Assembly: GCA_012839295.1 (NCBI GenBank)
Contig: DUNO01000009.1
Span: 124,001-188,000, forward strand
Origin: Clostridiales bacterium
Lineage (GTDB): Bacteria; Bacillota; Clostridia; Lachnospirales; Lachnospiraceae
Reading direction: 5' to 3'
DNA: 64,000 bases
How positions within the stretch are numbered: position 1 is the stretch's first letter; each line of letters begins with the position of its first letter. The position numbers and the translations under genes were made by a program. Positions 54,001 to 63,102 of the stretch are shown piece after piece. The notes beneath the pieces are model-generated. The model did not search any database. It saw only the letters and a list, made by a program, of their open reading frames with translations, and was not told where the DNA came from.

Positions 54001-54537
54001 AACACAGGCGGTCAGTCCTCCAAGGCTACACCTACCGGTGCAATCGCACAGTTTGCGGCAGCTGGTAAGGAAGTTAAGAAGAAGGATTTAGCAGCTATCG
54101 CTATGAGCTATGGTTATGTGTATGTTGCCCAGATCGCTATGGGCGCTGATTACAACCAGACCATCAAAGCGCTGATCGAGGCTGAAAGCTACAACGGACC
54201 TTCCATCGTTATTGCTTACGCTCCATGTATCAACCATGGTATCAAGGGCGGTATGGGCGTTTCCCAGACGGAAGAGAAGAACGCCGTATTATCCGGTTAC
54301 TGGAATAACTTCCGCTTCGATCCTCGTCTTGGAGCAGAAGGAAAGAATCCATTCCAGTTAGACAGCAAGGAGCCTACAGCAAGCTATCAGGAATTCTTAA
54401 AGAATGAGGTTCGTTACAGCTCCTTAATCCGTCAGAACCCTGAGAGGGCAGAAGCGTTATTTGCTAATGCAGAGAAGAATGCTAAGGCTAAATATGAGCA
54501 CTTGGTAAAGCTTTCCAACCTCTATGGCAATGAATAA
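51001..54537 (+). CDS. nifJ: Pyruvate:ferredoxin (flavodoxin) oxidoreductase
   Basis: A 1178-residue single-chain enzyme. It starts KMKTMDGNNAAAHVSYAFTD and has the pyruvate-binding region YPITPSSVMAE. The two-cluster ferredoxin domain carries CIQCNFCSYVCPHA and CMGCGSCANVCPG. The TPP domain has GACAGCGETPYAKL, GDGWAYDIGFGGLDH and NTGGQSSKATPTGA. It oxidises pyruvate to acetyl-CoA and CO2 and reduces ferredoxin; the third cluster cysteine in ATGCSS and that in CINHG are present. Codon use is strongly biased, as expected for a highly expressed gene. ATG 51001 follows AGGAGG by 12 bases. Confidence 0.98.
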   Translation: MARKMKTMDGNNAAAHVSYAFTDVAAIYPITPSSVMAEVTDKWSAEGRKNIFGQEVKVVEMQSEAGAAGTVHGSLAAGALTTTFTASQGLLLMIPNMYKIAGELLPGVINVSARALASHALSIFGDHSDIYACRQTGFAFLASSNPQEVMDLGAVAHLAAIKGRVPFLHFFDGFRTSHEIQKIETWDYEDLKEMVDMDAVDAFRRNALNPEHPVLRGSAQNPDVFFQAREACNTYYDAVPAIVEEYMAKVNAKIGTNYQLFNYYGADDAEQIIVAMGSVNDTIEETIDFMNANGAKVGLVKVRLYRPFSAKHLIDAIPATVKKITVLDRTKEPGALGEPLYLDVVAALKDSQYANIPVFNGRYGLGSKNTTPAQIIAVYKNTEKKTFTIGIKDDVTNLSLEVEAAPSTTPEGTISCKFWGLGADGTVGANKNSIKIIGDHTNMYAQAYFDYDSKKSGGVTMSHLRFGKKPIKSTYLITEADFVACHNPSYVRKYNMVQEIKKGGTFLLNCGWNMEEIEQHLPGQVKRYMAENNIKFYTIDGISIGKEIGLGGRINTVLQAAFFKLANIIPVEEAVKYMKDAATASYGKKGEAVVKMNHDAIDRGLTGLKEIAVPESWKDAQDEDFLGKATEGRKEVVDFVNNILTPVNAQQGNELPVSAFVEQANGTLPQGSAAYEKRGIAVDVPEWNPENCIQCNFCSYVCPHAVIRPVAMTAEESAKAPEGMKKLPMTGLAGMEFAMTVSALDCMGCGSCANVCPGKKGNKALIMKPLETQLAEQEVFEFGLNLEEKPEVAEKFKDITVKGSQFNQPLLEFSGACAGCGETPYAKLVTQLFGDRMYIANATGCSSIWGGSMPSTPYTVNKKGQGPAWANSLFEDNAEFGYGMSLAQEALRDRAKAKIEALAAGTSNEEVKAAAQRYLDTYVNGRENAGATTALVRALEACGCTEGKEILKDKDFLSKKSQWIFGGDGWAYDIGFGGLDHVIASGQDVNILVFDTEIYSNTGGQSSKATPTGAIAQFAAAGKEVKKKDLAAIAMSYGYVYVAQIAMGADYNQTIKALIEAESYNGPSIVIAYAPCINHGIKGGMGVSQTEEKNAVLSGYWNNFRFDPRLGAEGKNPFQLDSKEPTASYQEFLKNEVRYSSLIRQNPERAEALFANAEKNAKAKYEHLVKLSNLYGNE

Positions 54538-54564
54538 GTTTGAATAATTGATTTACCAATAGAC

Positions 54565-54614
54565 AGAAAGACAGGTCCGGTACTTAGTAGGTACCGGATC
54601 TGTCTTTCTATTTT
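54565..54614 (+). terminator. Terminator of nifJ
   Basis: AGAAAGACAG-TCCGGTAC pairs with GTACCGGA-CTGTCTTTCT (54565-54583 with 54591-54609) and runs into ATTTT. One unpaired base sits in each arm. Confidence 0.92.
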
Positions 54615-54676
54615 GGGACAGCTGCTAATTTTGGGACAGCTGCTAATTTTGAATGGCGGCTAATATGGCGGCTAAT
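54611..54676. repeat. Two short tandem duplications after the nifJ terminator
   Basis: TTTTGGGACAGCTGCTAA occurs twice head to tail (54611-54628, 54629-54646), followed by ATGGCGGCTAAT twice (54653-54664, 54665-54676). GCTGCTAAT and GCGGCTAAT are related, so the whole stretch is one repeat family. No coding frame crosses it. Confidence 0.85.
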
Positions 54677-54750
54677 ATAAAGCGTATTCAATAAAAAATG
54701 TTGGACGTATGTTTTACATACTCCAACATTAGTGTAGAACCTAAAAAAAC

Positions 54751-54823
54751 TGCACCTAACTGGATTCGAACCAGCGGCCTTTCGCTCCGGAGGCGAACGC
54801 TCTATCCACTGAGCTACAGGTGC
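54751..54823 (-). tRNA. tRNA-Arg (anticodon CCG)
   Basis: A 73-base cloverleaf on the minus strand: acceptor GCACCTG with TAGGTGC, D arm GCTCAGTGGATAGAGC, anticodon stem TTCGC/GCGAA around CTCCGGA (anticodon CCG), and T arm CTGGTTCGAATCCAG. It reads CGG. Confidence 0.95.
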
Positions 54824-54970
54824 AAAAAGTATGCTTTTGGCATACTTCGTACGAAAAACTGTTCCTGCCAGTTTTTTCGGACTATGTTATTATATAATAT
54901 ATAGTTTCTAAAGTAAAGTAAGAAATCATAAAATTTATTAAATCAGGACGATAACCCAGAATGATAACCC

Positions 54971-55765
54971 TCAGGATGATAGTTTTTTACCCAGGTACCT
55001 CTTTTTATATTTTATACGGGCATAGCTGCTGATCTTATTTATGATATTATAATTGACAACTCCGCCGATAGCTCCAACAACGGGGATTCCCTGTATGAAT
55101 TTAGCAGTAAGGAGGGTTTCGGAAAATAGGTCGGAGGTGATGCGCATCTGTTCATCAAAATTAATATCGTCCACGATGTCAAGGTCAATCTGGTTGCCAA
55201 GCTCTTCTACCTTCCGGTTGTATTCCTTCTGTTTTTCCCCTTTGGATATGGCACCGCAGATTAACAGGAGGGTATAGGTTTTTTCCTCCTCCGTCTCATA
55301 ATTGAAGCCATAGCTTAGGGCGATCTCATTCAAGGTTCTTATGATCACTGCAAGAAATAGGGGGATGTCCGGGATTCCCACTCCCAAAAAGCCGAGTATG
55401 CCGCCCTCAGCCACGGAAAAAGAGGTATTGACCAGCCTTGATTGGGTGGAGGCTTTGTCCAGGCGCCGCATATGGCGTTGGTTCAGCTTTTTGTCCAGGG
55501 CGTAATTGTTGACATCAAAATCCAGGGACAGCTTTTCCTTGTCATAGGTTTTTTCGATATAGGCATTGCCTTTTTCAAAGATTAACTGGAAGCCCTTATA
55601 AAAGGCAGCATTTAAGGTGGATTTGAGCTGCTTTGGGATCAGGCCTTCTATTTTTTCTTTCATTGGTGTTATCGTTGTCTTCATCAGACTGCTTTCCGGT
55701 TTATTTAGCAGTTTGTTTTCCTGCCGGTCCAGGTGCTTCATATGCTGCTCAAATGAATTCTTCAT
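54971..55765 (-). CDS. EcsC family protein
   Basis: A 264-residue protein. The N-terminal half is charged and helical; the second half has the EcsC-type core: STQSRLVNTSFSVAEGG, FLGVGIPDIPLFLAVIIRTL, EIALSYGFNYETEEEKTYTLLLICGA, and near the end FIQGIPVVGAIGGVVNYN. The glycine-rich hydrophobic helices suggest membrane contact. In Bacillus the EcsAB transporter operon carries a relative, but no ecsAB is here. ATG 55765 with AAAGGA upstream is chosen; a TTG three codons earlier overlaps that site. Confidence 0.85.
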   Translation of the reverse strand: MKNSFEQHMKHLDRQENKLLNKPESSLMKTTITPMKEKIEGLIPKQLKSTLNAAFYKGFQLIFEKGNAYIEKTYDKEKLSLDFDVNNYALDKKLNQRHMRRLDKASTQSRLVNTSFSVAEGGILGFLGVGIPDIPLFLAVIIRTLNEIALSYGFNYETEEEKTYTLLLICGAISKGEKQKEYNRKVEELGNQIDLDIVDDINFDEQMRITSDLFSETLLTAKFIQGIPVVGAIGGVVNYNIINKISSYARIKYKKRYLGKKLSS

Positions 55766-56128
55766 ACGGCTCAAGTTCCTTTCTAAAGAGATTAATGGTC
55801 AAATATTAATATCTATTATACATTTTACAGAAGGATTTGTATAATTATAATCGTATTAAAAAATTTAATTTAAATCAGGAAGATAAATGTATTTTTATAG
55901 AAAATTCAGGATAAAATATTACAAAAATATTAAATGATATTACAAATTAATTAAAAATAAATAGTTGCATTTCTGTTAAAATTTTGATAGAATAGAAGAA
56001 ACTGATTAATTATTGTTATAGTTTGGCATTAGGCTGGATTATAATAATTAGTTCAAGCATAAAGAAGTTTTATAAAAACCTCCCGGGAAGTTTTTATAAA
56101 AACCTTTTAAGAAATTTGAGGAGATTCA
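55766..56128. other. Divergent intergenic region with promoter and twin palindromes
   Basis: About 360 A/T-rich bases. A promoter TTGCAT (55965-55970), 17 bases, TAGAAT (55988-55993) points to the secreted-protein gene. GAAGTTTTATAAAAACCT (56064-56081) is repeated as GAAGTTTTTATAAAAACCT (56087-56105); each copy is close to self-complementary. They lie 24 bases before the ATG of the next gene and could be operator sites. Confidence 0.65.
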
Positions 56129-56962
56129 ATGAAGCTTAAATATAAAAAAGCTATATTAATAACGACAATGAGCACTATGGGGATTGGAATCCTGACACTT
56201 TCCCTAAGCCAGAGTAAGACGAATGCCGAGGAAAATACGAATAGCAAATTAGCAAAGACTGCCGTAATGGCAATGGATACAACTGTAGAAAAGGGAGGAA
56301 GCGATGCCGCTTCATTGTCAGCCGAACCGTCGGTCTCCCCGGAGCCTACCCTGGCGCCTACGCCAACTCCGCTTCCTGTCTATGCTGTTAAGGAGGACGG
56401 ATATCCTAAGATTCTGAAGATGTTTAAGGAATATTACACGGCAAAGGGCAACTGTGATGTTGCCGGTATCAAAAAGCTTTTAAGTGATCCGTCCAAGGTG
56501 GAAACCCAGGAAGAGCTTCAGGAAAAGACAAAGTACATTGAGAAATATGAAAAGGTGAAGGCATATGTTAAGGATAGCTTTGAAAAAGGAAGCTATGTCG
56601 TATATGTTTATCATGAGATTAAATTTACCAATATCCGCACCACGATTCCGGGACTTTCAAGGTTCTATGTGGTTACGGATGCCGACGGAAATTTAAAGAT
56701 CTTTTCTGGAGATATGGATGCGACCACAAAGGCCTATTATGATGAGAGAATGCAGGATAAGGATGTCCTTGCATTATTTGATATGACAAATGAAAAGAGC
56801 GAAGAGGCCATGAAGAAGGATGAAGACCTGCAGAACTTTGTCAAGAAGATAAAGGAAGCAGCCGGTAAAGCTGAAGCTTCGAAATCAGATTCTTCAAAGA
56901 CCGATTCCTCAAAGACAAAGACACCTACAGCCAAGCCTGAAGCAACAAAAACGGCTTCTTAA
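56129..56962 (+). CDS. Secreted protein with Pro-rich linker
   Basis: A 277-residue exported protein. A signal peptide (about 1-33, ending TNAEE) is followed by a low-complexity segment with SPEPTLAPTPTPLP (about 70-85), typical of wall-spanning linkers. A globular domain of about 150 residues (about 90-240) follows, with VAGIKKLLSDPSKV and RFYVVTDADGNLKIFSGDMD; its placing suggests an NTF2-like fold, but this is uncertain. The tail is a Ser/Lys/Thr-rich repeat (SKTDSSKTKTPT). No LPXTG signal is present. GAGGAG precedes the ATG. Confidence 0.78.
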   Translation: MKLKYKKAILITTMSTMGIGILTLSLSQSKTNAEENTNSKLAKTAVMAMDTTVEKGGSDAASLSAEPSVSPEPTLAPTPTPLPVYAVKEDGYPKILKMFKEYYTAKGNCDVAGIKKLLSDPSKVETQEELQEKTKYIEKYEKVKAYVKDSFEKGSYVVYVYHEIKFTNIRTTIPGLSRFYVVTDADGNLKIFSGDMDATTKAYYDERMQDKDVLALFDMTNEKSEEAMKKDEDLQNFVKKIKEAAGKAEASKSDSSKTDSSKTKTPTAKPEATKTAS

Positions 56963-57015
56963 ATAACAGGCGGCTCAGCTGCACCAGGCAGTATGAACTG
57001 AATAAATTAAAAGGA

Positions 57016-57053
57016 ACTCCTTATACTAAGAAAAAAGTATAAGGAGTATTTTT
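57016..57053 (+). terminator. Terminator whose 3' arm contains the next gene's ribosome site
   Basis: ACTCCTTATACT (57016-57027) pairs perfectly with AGTATAAGGAGT (57036-57047) and runs into ATTTTT, after which ATG 57054 follows at once. AAGGAG (57041-57046) is both the 3' stem and the Shine-Dalgarno of the next gene. Confidence 0.85.
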
Positions 57054-57488
57054 ATGATTGGAAATGTGGATTTGGACTTATTGGAAAAAACCTATCAGAA
57101 TGCGTCTATTGGCATTACTGCAATTAAAGCCGTATTGGATAAGACGGAAAATAAAACGCTGAATAATGAGCTCCATAAGCAATTAAAGGATTATCAGGAG
57201 CTGGCGGATAAATCAAAGGAGCAGCTTTTGAAGAATGGGGCGAAGGTAAAGAAGCAATCCCTGTATGTACGGGCCATGATGAAGGGGAATGTTAAAATGA
57301 ATATTTTGATGAAGCCCTCGGACAGCCGAATCGCCCAGATGGTGATACAGGGAAGTACCATGGGTGTAACACAGATGACAAAGCTGATTCATGCAAAACC
57401 GAATGCGGACGGCACCAGCAAGGAGCTTGCACAGGAGTTTGTTAAAAAGGAAGAAGAAAATATTGAGGTTATGAAGGGCTATTTATAG
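57054..57488 (+). CDS. Helical protein of unknown function (ferritin-like/DUF2383-like)
   Basis: A 144-residue protein that appears all-helical. Blocks: LEKTYQNASIGITAIKAVLD, LHKQLKDYQELADKSKEQL, and RIAQMVIQGSTMGVTQMTKLIH. The pattern resembles a four-helix bundle of the ferritin-like or DUF2383 kind, but the metal-binding Glu/His pairs of ferritins are not evident. No signal peptide. Its ribosome site is inside the terminator stem at 57036-57047. Confidence 0.7.
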   Translation: MIGNVDLDLLEKTYQNASIGITAIKAVLDKTENKTLNNELHKQLKDYQELADKSKEQLLKNGAKVKKQSLYVRAMMKGNVKMNILMKPSDSRIAQMVIQGSTMGVTQMTKLIHAKPNADGTSKELAQEFVKKEEENIEVMKGYL

Positions 57489-57521
57489 AGGCTGGTATAG
57501 AAAAATATGGGACGGTTTAAA

Positions 57522-57586
57522 GATGCCGGATATTGGGCTGCTGTTTAATGACTTTGATTTCTGATAGCAGCCTAATATCCGGCATC
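57522..57586 (+). terminator. Long hairpin after the helical protein gene
   Basis: GATGCCGGATATT-G-GGCTGCT (57522-57542) pairs with AGCAGCC-T-AATATCCGGCATC (57566-57586): 21 positions, one G-T wobble. TTCAGG follows rather than a T run, so termination is uncertain. It may instead be a palindromic repeat. Confidence 0.6.
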
Positions 57587-57751
57587 TTCAGGTTGGTTTG
57601 TCCTACAGTATTTTCCCTGAATAATAACAGGGGGTTATCGTTAAGCAGAGGAGGGAAAACAGTGGACTTAAAGTTATAAATCAAGTATAATTATGTGGTG
57701 GCAGAGACTGGAACTTAAGCCATTTTTATATAGGAAAGGTATAGGTAGCAT

Positions 57752-58963
57752 ATGGCGAAACGAACAAAAAAATTGACGTCCCAAGGGGATGAAAAGGATG
57801 AAATCAGAATAAATAAATTCCTAAGTGATGCGGGAATTTGCTCCAGGCGGGAAGCGGATCGCTATATTACGGAGGGCAAGGTTAAGATAGACGGCGAGAT
57901 TGCACAGATGGGCTCCAAGGTAACAAAGGACAGTGTGGTTACCTTTTTGGATCAGCCGGTCAGGAAGGAAGAGAAGCTGGTCCTGATTGCATTTAATAAG
58001 CCGGAGGGGATTGTATGTACTACGGATCAAAGAGAGCCGGACAACATCATCGATTTTATCAACTATGGCATGCGTATCTATCCGGTCGGGAGGTTGGATA
58101 AGGATTCGGAGGGCCTGATTTTACTGACAAATGACGGAGATATTGTAAATAAAATTTTACGTGCGGAGCACCAGCATGAGAAGGAATACATTGTTCACGT
58201 AAATAAGGAAATTACAGCGGATTTTATTCAGGAGATGTCTGCTGGGGTACCAATCCTTGATACGGTTACGAACCCGTGTAAGGTGACACAATTGGACAAG
58301 TATACCTTTAATATTATCCTTACCCAGGGATTAAACAGGCAGATCAGGCGTATGTGTGAATATTTAGGATACCGGGTAGTGGGCTTGACCAGAATCCGTA
58401 TTATGAATATCCAGCTGGGAAGGCTTAAGGTAGGGGATTACCGCAATGTAACAGAAAAAGAGATTGAAGAGCTGAATCAGGCATTTGAGCAGCAGAAGGA
58501 AAAAAAGGCAGAGAAGGGAACCGAGGCAAAAAGAGAACAGGGCAGAAGAGAGCCAGGTAAGAAGGAACAGGGCAGGAGAGAGCCAGGTAAGAAGGAACAG
58601 GGCAGGAGAGAGCCAGGTAAGAAGGAACAGGGCAGGAGAGAGCCAGGTAAGAAGGAACAGGACAGGGGAGAGCCAGGTAAGAAGGAACAGGACAGAAGAG
58701 AACAAGGGAAAAGTGGAGCCGAAAAGATAAGTGTAAGCTCATTAGGTAAAAGGGATAGGAGTAATCCGCCCAAGGTGATGCATAGCGCGCTGCCAAAAGA
58801 GCACAATGATAGAAGAAATTCTAGGCCTACCGGGAAAAAAAGCGGAGCGGATAAGTTTTCAGACCATGAGAAATTTTCAAATAGTGAAAATAGAAGAACC
58901 CCGGGCAAATATTCAGATAAAGGGAAAAGAAGCCCAGGCAGCAAGAAAGCAAAATTCAGGTAA
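57752..58963 (+). CDS. Pseudouridine synthase (RluF/RluB type) with repeat tail
   Basis: A 403-residue protein. An S4 RNA-binding domain (about 15-75, RINKFLSDAGICSRREADR) is followed by an RsuA-type catalytic domain with D116 in PVGRLDKDSEGL, then QGLNRQIRRMCEYLGYRV. These convert uridine to pseudouridine in 23S rRNA. From about residue 245 a highly basic tail begins: five to six copies of a decapeptide RREPGKKEQG and then a Lys/Arg/Ser/Gly stretch to the end. Family members are about 240 residues, so the tail is an addition. It lies 21 bases before ligA. Confidence 0.92.
   Translation: MAKRTKKLTSQGDEKDEIRINKFLSDAGICSRREADRYITEGKVKIDGEIAQMGSKVTKDSVVTFLDQPVRKEEKLVLIAFNKPEGIVCTTDQREPDNIIDFINYGMRIYPVGRLDKDSEGLILLTNDGDIVNKILRAEHQHEKEYIVHVNKEITADFIQEMSAGVPILDTVTNPCKVTQLDKYTFNIILTQGLNRQIRRMCEYLGYRVVGLTRIRIMNIQLGRLKVGDYRNVTEKEIEELNQAFEQQKEKKAEKGTEAKREQGRREPGKKEQGRREPGKKEQGRREPGKKEQGRREPGKKEQDRGEPGKKEQDRREQGKSGAEKISVSSLGKRDRSNPPKVMHSALPKEHNDRRNSRPTGKKSGADKFSDHEKFSNSENRRTPGKYSDKGKRSPGSKKAKFR
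58531..58710 (+). repeat. 30-base in-frame tandem repeat in the pseudouridine synthase tail
   Basis: Six units (starting at 58531, 58561, 58591, 58621, 58651 and 58681), several identical, each encoding ten residues. The consensus starts GAAGGAACAGGGCAGGAGAG and ends AGCCAGGTAA. Confidence 0.92.
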
Positions 58964-58966
58964 TGA

Positions 58967-60994
<2,028 letters not shown>

Positions 60995-61090
60995 CAGGGG
61001 TAGTAAGCCTTTTTGCGGGGATTGATTGAACGGCAGATTACTGAAAAGGTAGTTTTCTGTAATTTTGTTTTTGCGAAAATTGATTCTTTA

Positions 61091-61119
61091 TTGATTTATC
61101 TGGGAAAGCGTGCTATCAT
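61091..61119 (+). promoter_or_regulatory. metA: Promoter of metA
   Basis: TTGATT (61091-61096), 17-base spacer, TATCAT (61114-61119) with an extended TGC; start near 61126. Confidence 0.6.
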
Positions 61120-61145
61120 AGTCAATAATTAAAAATGTGGAATAC

Positions 61146-61186
61146 TTGGGGTGTCGGAATAAGCAGGTCTTAGAACAACACCCCAA
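61146..61186 (+). promoter_or_regulatory. Leader hairpin of metA
   Basis: TTGGGGTGT (61146-61154) pairs perfectly with ACACCCCAA (61178-61186) across a 23-base loop, 40 bases before the ATG. No SAM-riboswitch core was recognised. A methionine-related control element is possible but not shown. Confidence 0.5.
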
Positions 61187-61225
61187 TAAAATAAATAGAA
61201 ATAATAGAGAAAATGGTGATGAAGA

Positions 61226-62131
61226 ATGCCGATTAAAATTCAAAGTGATTTACCCGCAAAAAAAGTTCTTGAGGATGAGAACATATTCGTAATGGATGAG
61301 ACCAGGGCGATCCACCAGGACATTCGTCCGCTGAGGATAGCAATCCTAAACCTGATGCCGGTCAAAGAGGATACTGAGGTCCAGCTGCTGCGCAGCTTAT
61401 CGAATACGCCCCTTCAGGTGGATGTTACATTTTTAACGACAGGAACCTATGTTGGAACACATACACCGACCAGCCATTTGGATCAGTTCTACCAAACCTT
61501 TGAAGAGGTAAAAAACCGCAGATATGACGGTCTGATCATCACGGGTGCCCCGGTAGAGCAGATGGAATTCGAGGAGGTTACATATTGGGATGAGCTTGCC
61601 AGGATTATGGAATGGTCTAAAACAAATGTAACCTCAACACTGCACATCTGCTGGGGGGCACAAGCCGGTTTATATTATCATTACGGAATCAAGAAGGCGG
61701 CTCTTGACAATAAGATGTTTGGTATCTTTGAACACAAGGTATTGGAAAAAAGGGTACCCTTTGTCAGGGGCTTCGATGACGTATTCTATGCACCCCATTC
61801 CAGATATACCACCGTCTCCAGGGAAGAGATTAAAAAATGCAAGGATCTGACCATACTGGCTGAATCGGATGAGGCTGGCGTATTCATTGTGATGGCGCAG
61901 GATGGAAAGCAGATATTCGTAACGGGGCATCCCGAATATGACCGGGTATCCCTGGATAAGGAATACAAGAGGGACATTGAAAAAGGAATTAAGATTGAGC
62001 TTCCAAAGAACTATTATCCTGACAACCAGCCGGAATATAGGCCGAACCTGGTGTGGAGGGCGCATGCAAACGCCATGTATACGAATTGGCTCAATTATTA
62101 CGTCTATCAGGTCACCCCTTACGAGCTTTAG
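61226..62131 (+). CDS. metA: Homoserine O-acetyltransferase (MetA type)
   Basis: A 301-residue enzyme starting MPIKIQSDLPAKKVLEDENI, as usual for MetA. The acyl-accepting cysteine is C142 in HICWGAQAG; the catalytic histidine and glutamate are in TGHPEYDR. It activates homoserine for methionine synthesis. Members of this family use either succinyl-CoA or acetyl-CoA; clostridial ones usually use acetyl-CoA, so acetyltransferase is the more likely name. It has its own promoter. Confidence 0.95.
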   Translation: MPIKIQSDLPAKKVLEDENIFVMDETRAIHQDIRPLRIAILNLMPVKEDTEVQLLRSLSNTPLQVDVTFLTTGTYVGTHTPTSHLDQFYQTFEEVKNRRYDGLIITGAPVEQMEFEEVTYWDELARIMEWSKTNVTSTLHICWGAQAGLYYHYGIKKAALDNKMFGIFEHKVLEKRVPFVRGFDDVFYAPHSRYTTVSREEIKKCKDLTILAESDEAGVFIVMAQDGKQIFVTGHPEYDRVSLDKEYKRDIEKGIKIELPKNYYPDNQPEYRPNLVWRAHANAMYTNWLNYYVYQVTPYEL

Positions 62132-62251
62132 GAAAAAGCGCGAAAATGCTGGGTTTCAGGGCATTTGCCGTGGTTTAATAACAATAATAGAATTTAAACT
62201 TTAGCATAAGGGCATTACTGTAGCAGGTGGTGTCCTTATTTTAGAAAGGCG

Positions 62252-62727
62252 GTGCATTATTGGATGAATACGAATAGCTCCGTAATGTCATTCAGTTCAA
62301 TACGGGAAATATTTAGTGTATACTGGAGAGATGAGAAAGTGGCAGATGTTGACTATACGCCAAGCAAAACAACGGCAAAAGTGTATACAAAAGATCCAGG
62401 TAAGATTCCCTTTATAGATGGCGCTGATAGTTATCAAATCGCACTGTTTATTGAGTCAAGATGCTGGGGCAAGGACGGGCTGATCTAAAGGAATTACTTT
62501 CTTTTATTGGGCTAGACGAGTATAATATATGGGACATTGTAAAGAAAACGCATAGGACTGATTATGATAATTTATTATGGATAAAATGGGAACTTGACAT
62601 GGGGGGATGTGAGACCAAGATGAAAGAAGTAAATCTAGAAAAAGACTTTATCATGTTTAAAGGCTCAACATCGAAAGGCACACAGGTGAAATATTTTTAT
62701 GATGGCCGTTGGTATAAAAGAGCTTAA
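62252..62727 (+). pseudogene. Frameshifted gene of unknown function
   Basis: Two overlapping frames give one continuous-looking protein. The first (62252-62488) ends IALFIESRCWGKD before a stop. The second contains RADLKELLSFIGLDEYNIWDIVKKTH and runs to 62727. In related clostridial proteins, as I recall them, an ESRC..KTRA.L.ELL..LGL..Y...DIVKKTHG segment is continuous, so a one-base frameshift near 62476-62480 is likely. A sequencing error is the alternative. GTG 62252 and ATG 62264 are possible starts. Function unknown; no membrane segments. Confidence 0.65.
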
Positions 62728-63102
62728 GTTAACAAACTAGTCTGGCAAGTGTCCAAGATGTAATAAATAGTAAATTATTATCTACGGGCTTGCACCAATT
62801 TGAATTGTAATTAAAAACAAAATATACTGTACTATGAAGTGATGCTAATACAAAAGTGGCATCACTTCTTTTTTATGCAGGGAAGGATTGCAGATGTCTT
62901 ATCAAATAAAGAAGCATAGCTAAGAAAAGAAATGTTCATAAATTAGATGTAGTATTCCACGATAAGACCGGCATAGATTAAATATAAGTGATTAAAACAG
63001 AATTGCGGATGAATCACAGAGTAAGGCCGCAAGGCCAGGAGCCTGCAGTGAGGAAGCATAGCAGACAGAAACCGGTATAACCTTTTAAGGAGGAACAGGA
63101 AT
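62728..63102. other. Gene-free stretch before the pectate-lyase-like gene
   Basis: 375 bases with the terminator at 62837-62874 and the ribosome site AAGGAGG at 63087-63093 at its end. A short GGCCAGGAGCCTGCAG at about 63034 recalls part of a cobalamin riboswitch, but the rest is missing. No gene was seen. Confidence 0.5.
62837..62874 (+). terminator. Terminator after the frameshifted gene
   Basis: AAGTGATGC (62837-62845) pairs perfectly with GCATCACTT (62859-62867), followed by CTTTTTT. Confidence 0.88.

Noticed and set aside
58531-58710. Possible CRISPR-like array of 30-base repeats
   Set aside because: The units are directly adjacent without spacers, lie in frame inside a pseudouridine synthase gene, and encode a repeated decapeptide.
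61141-61190. SAM riboswitch upstream of metA
   Set aside because: The leader has one 9-bp hairpin but none of the conserved junction or kink-turn segments of SAM-I, and it is too short.
63030-63055. Cobalamin riboswitch fragment (GGCCAGGAGCCTGCAG)
   Set aside because: The conserved GCCACTG and GGGAA core segments that should precede it are absent; a 16-base likeness is not enough.
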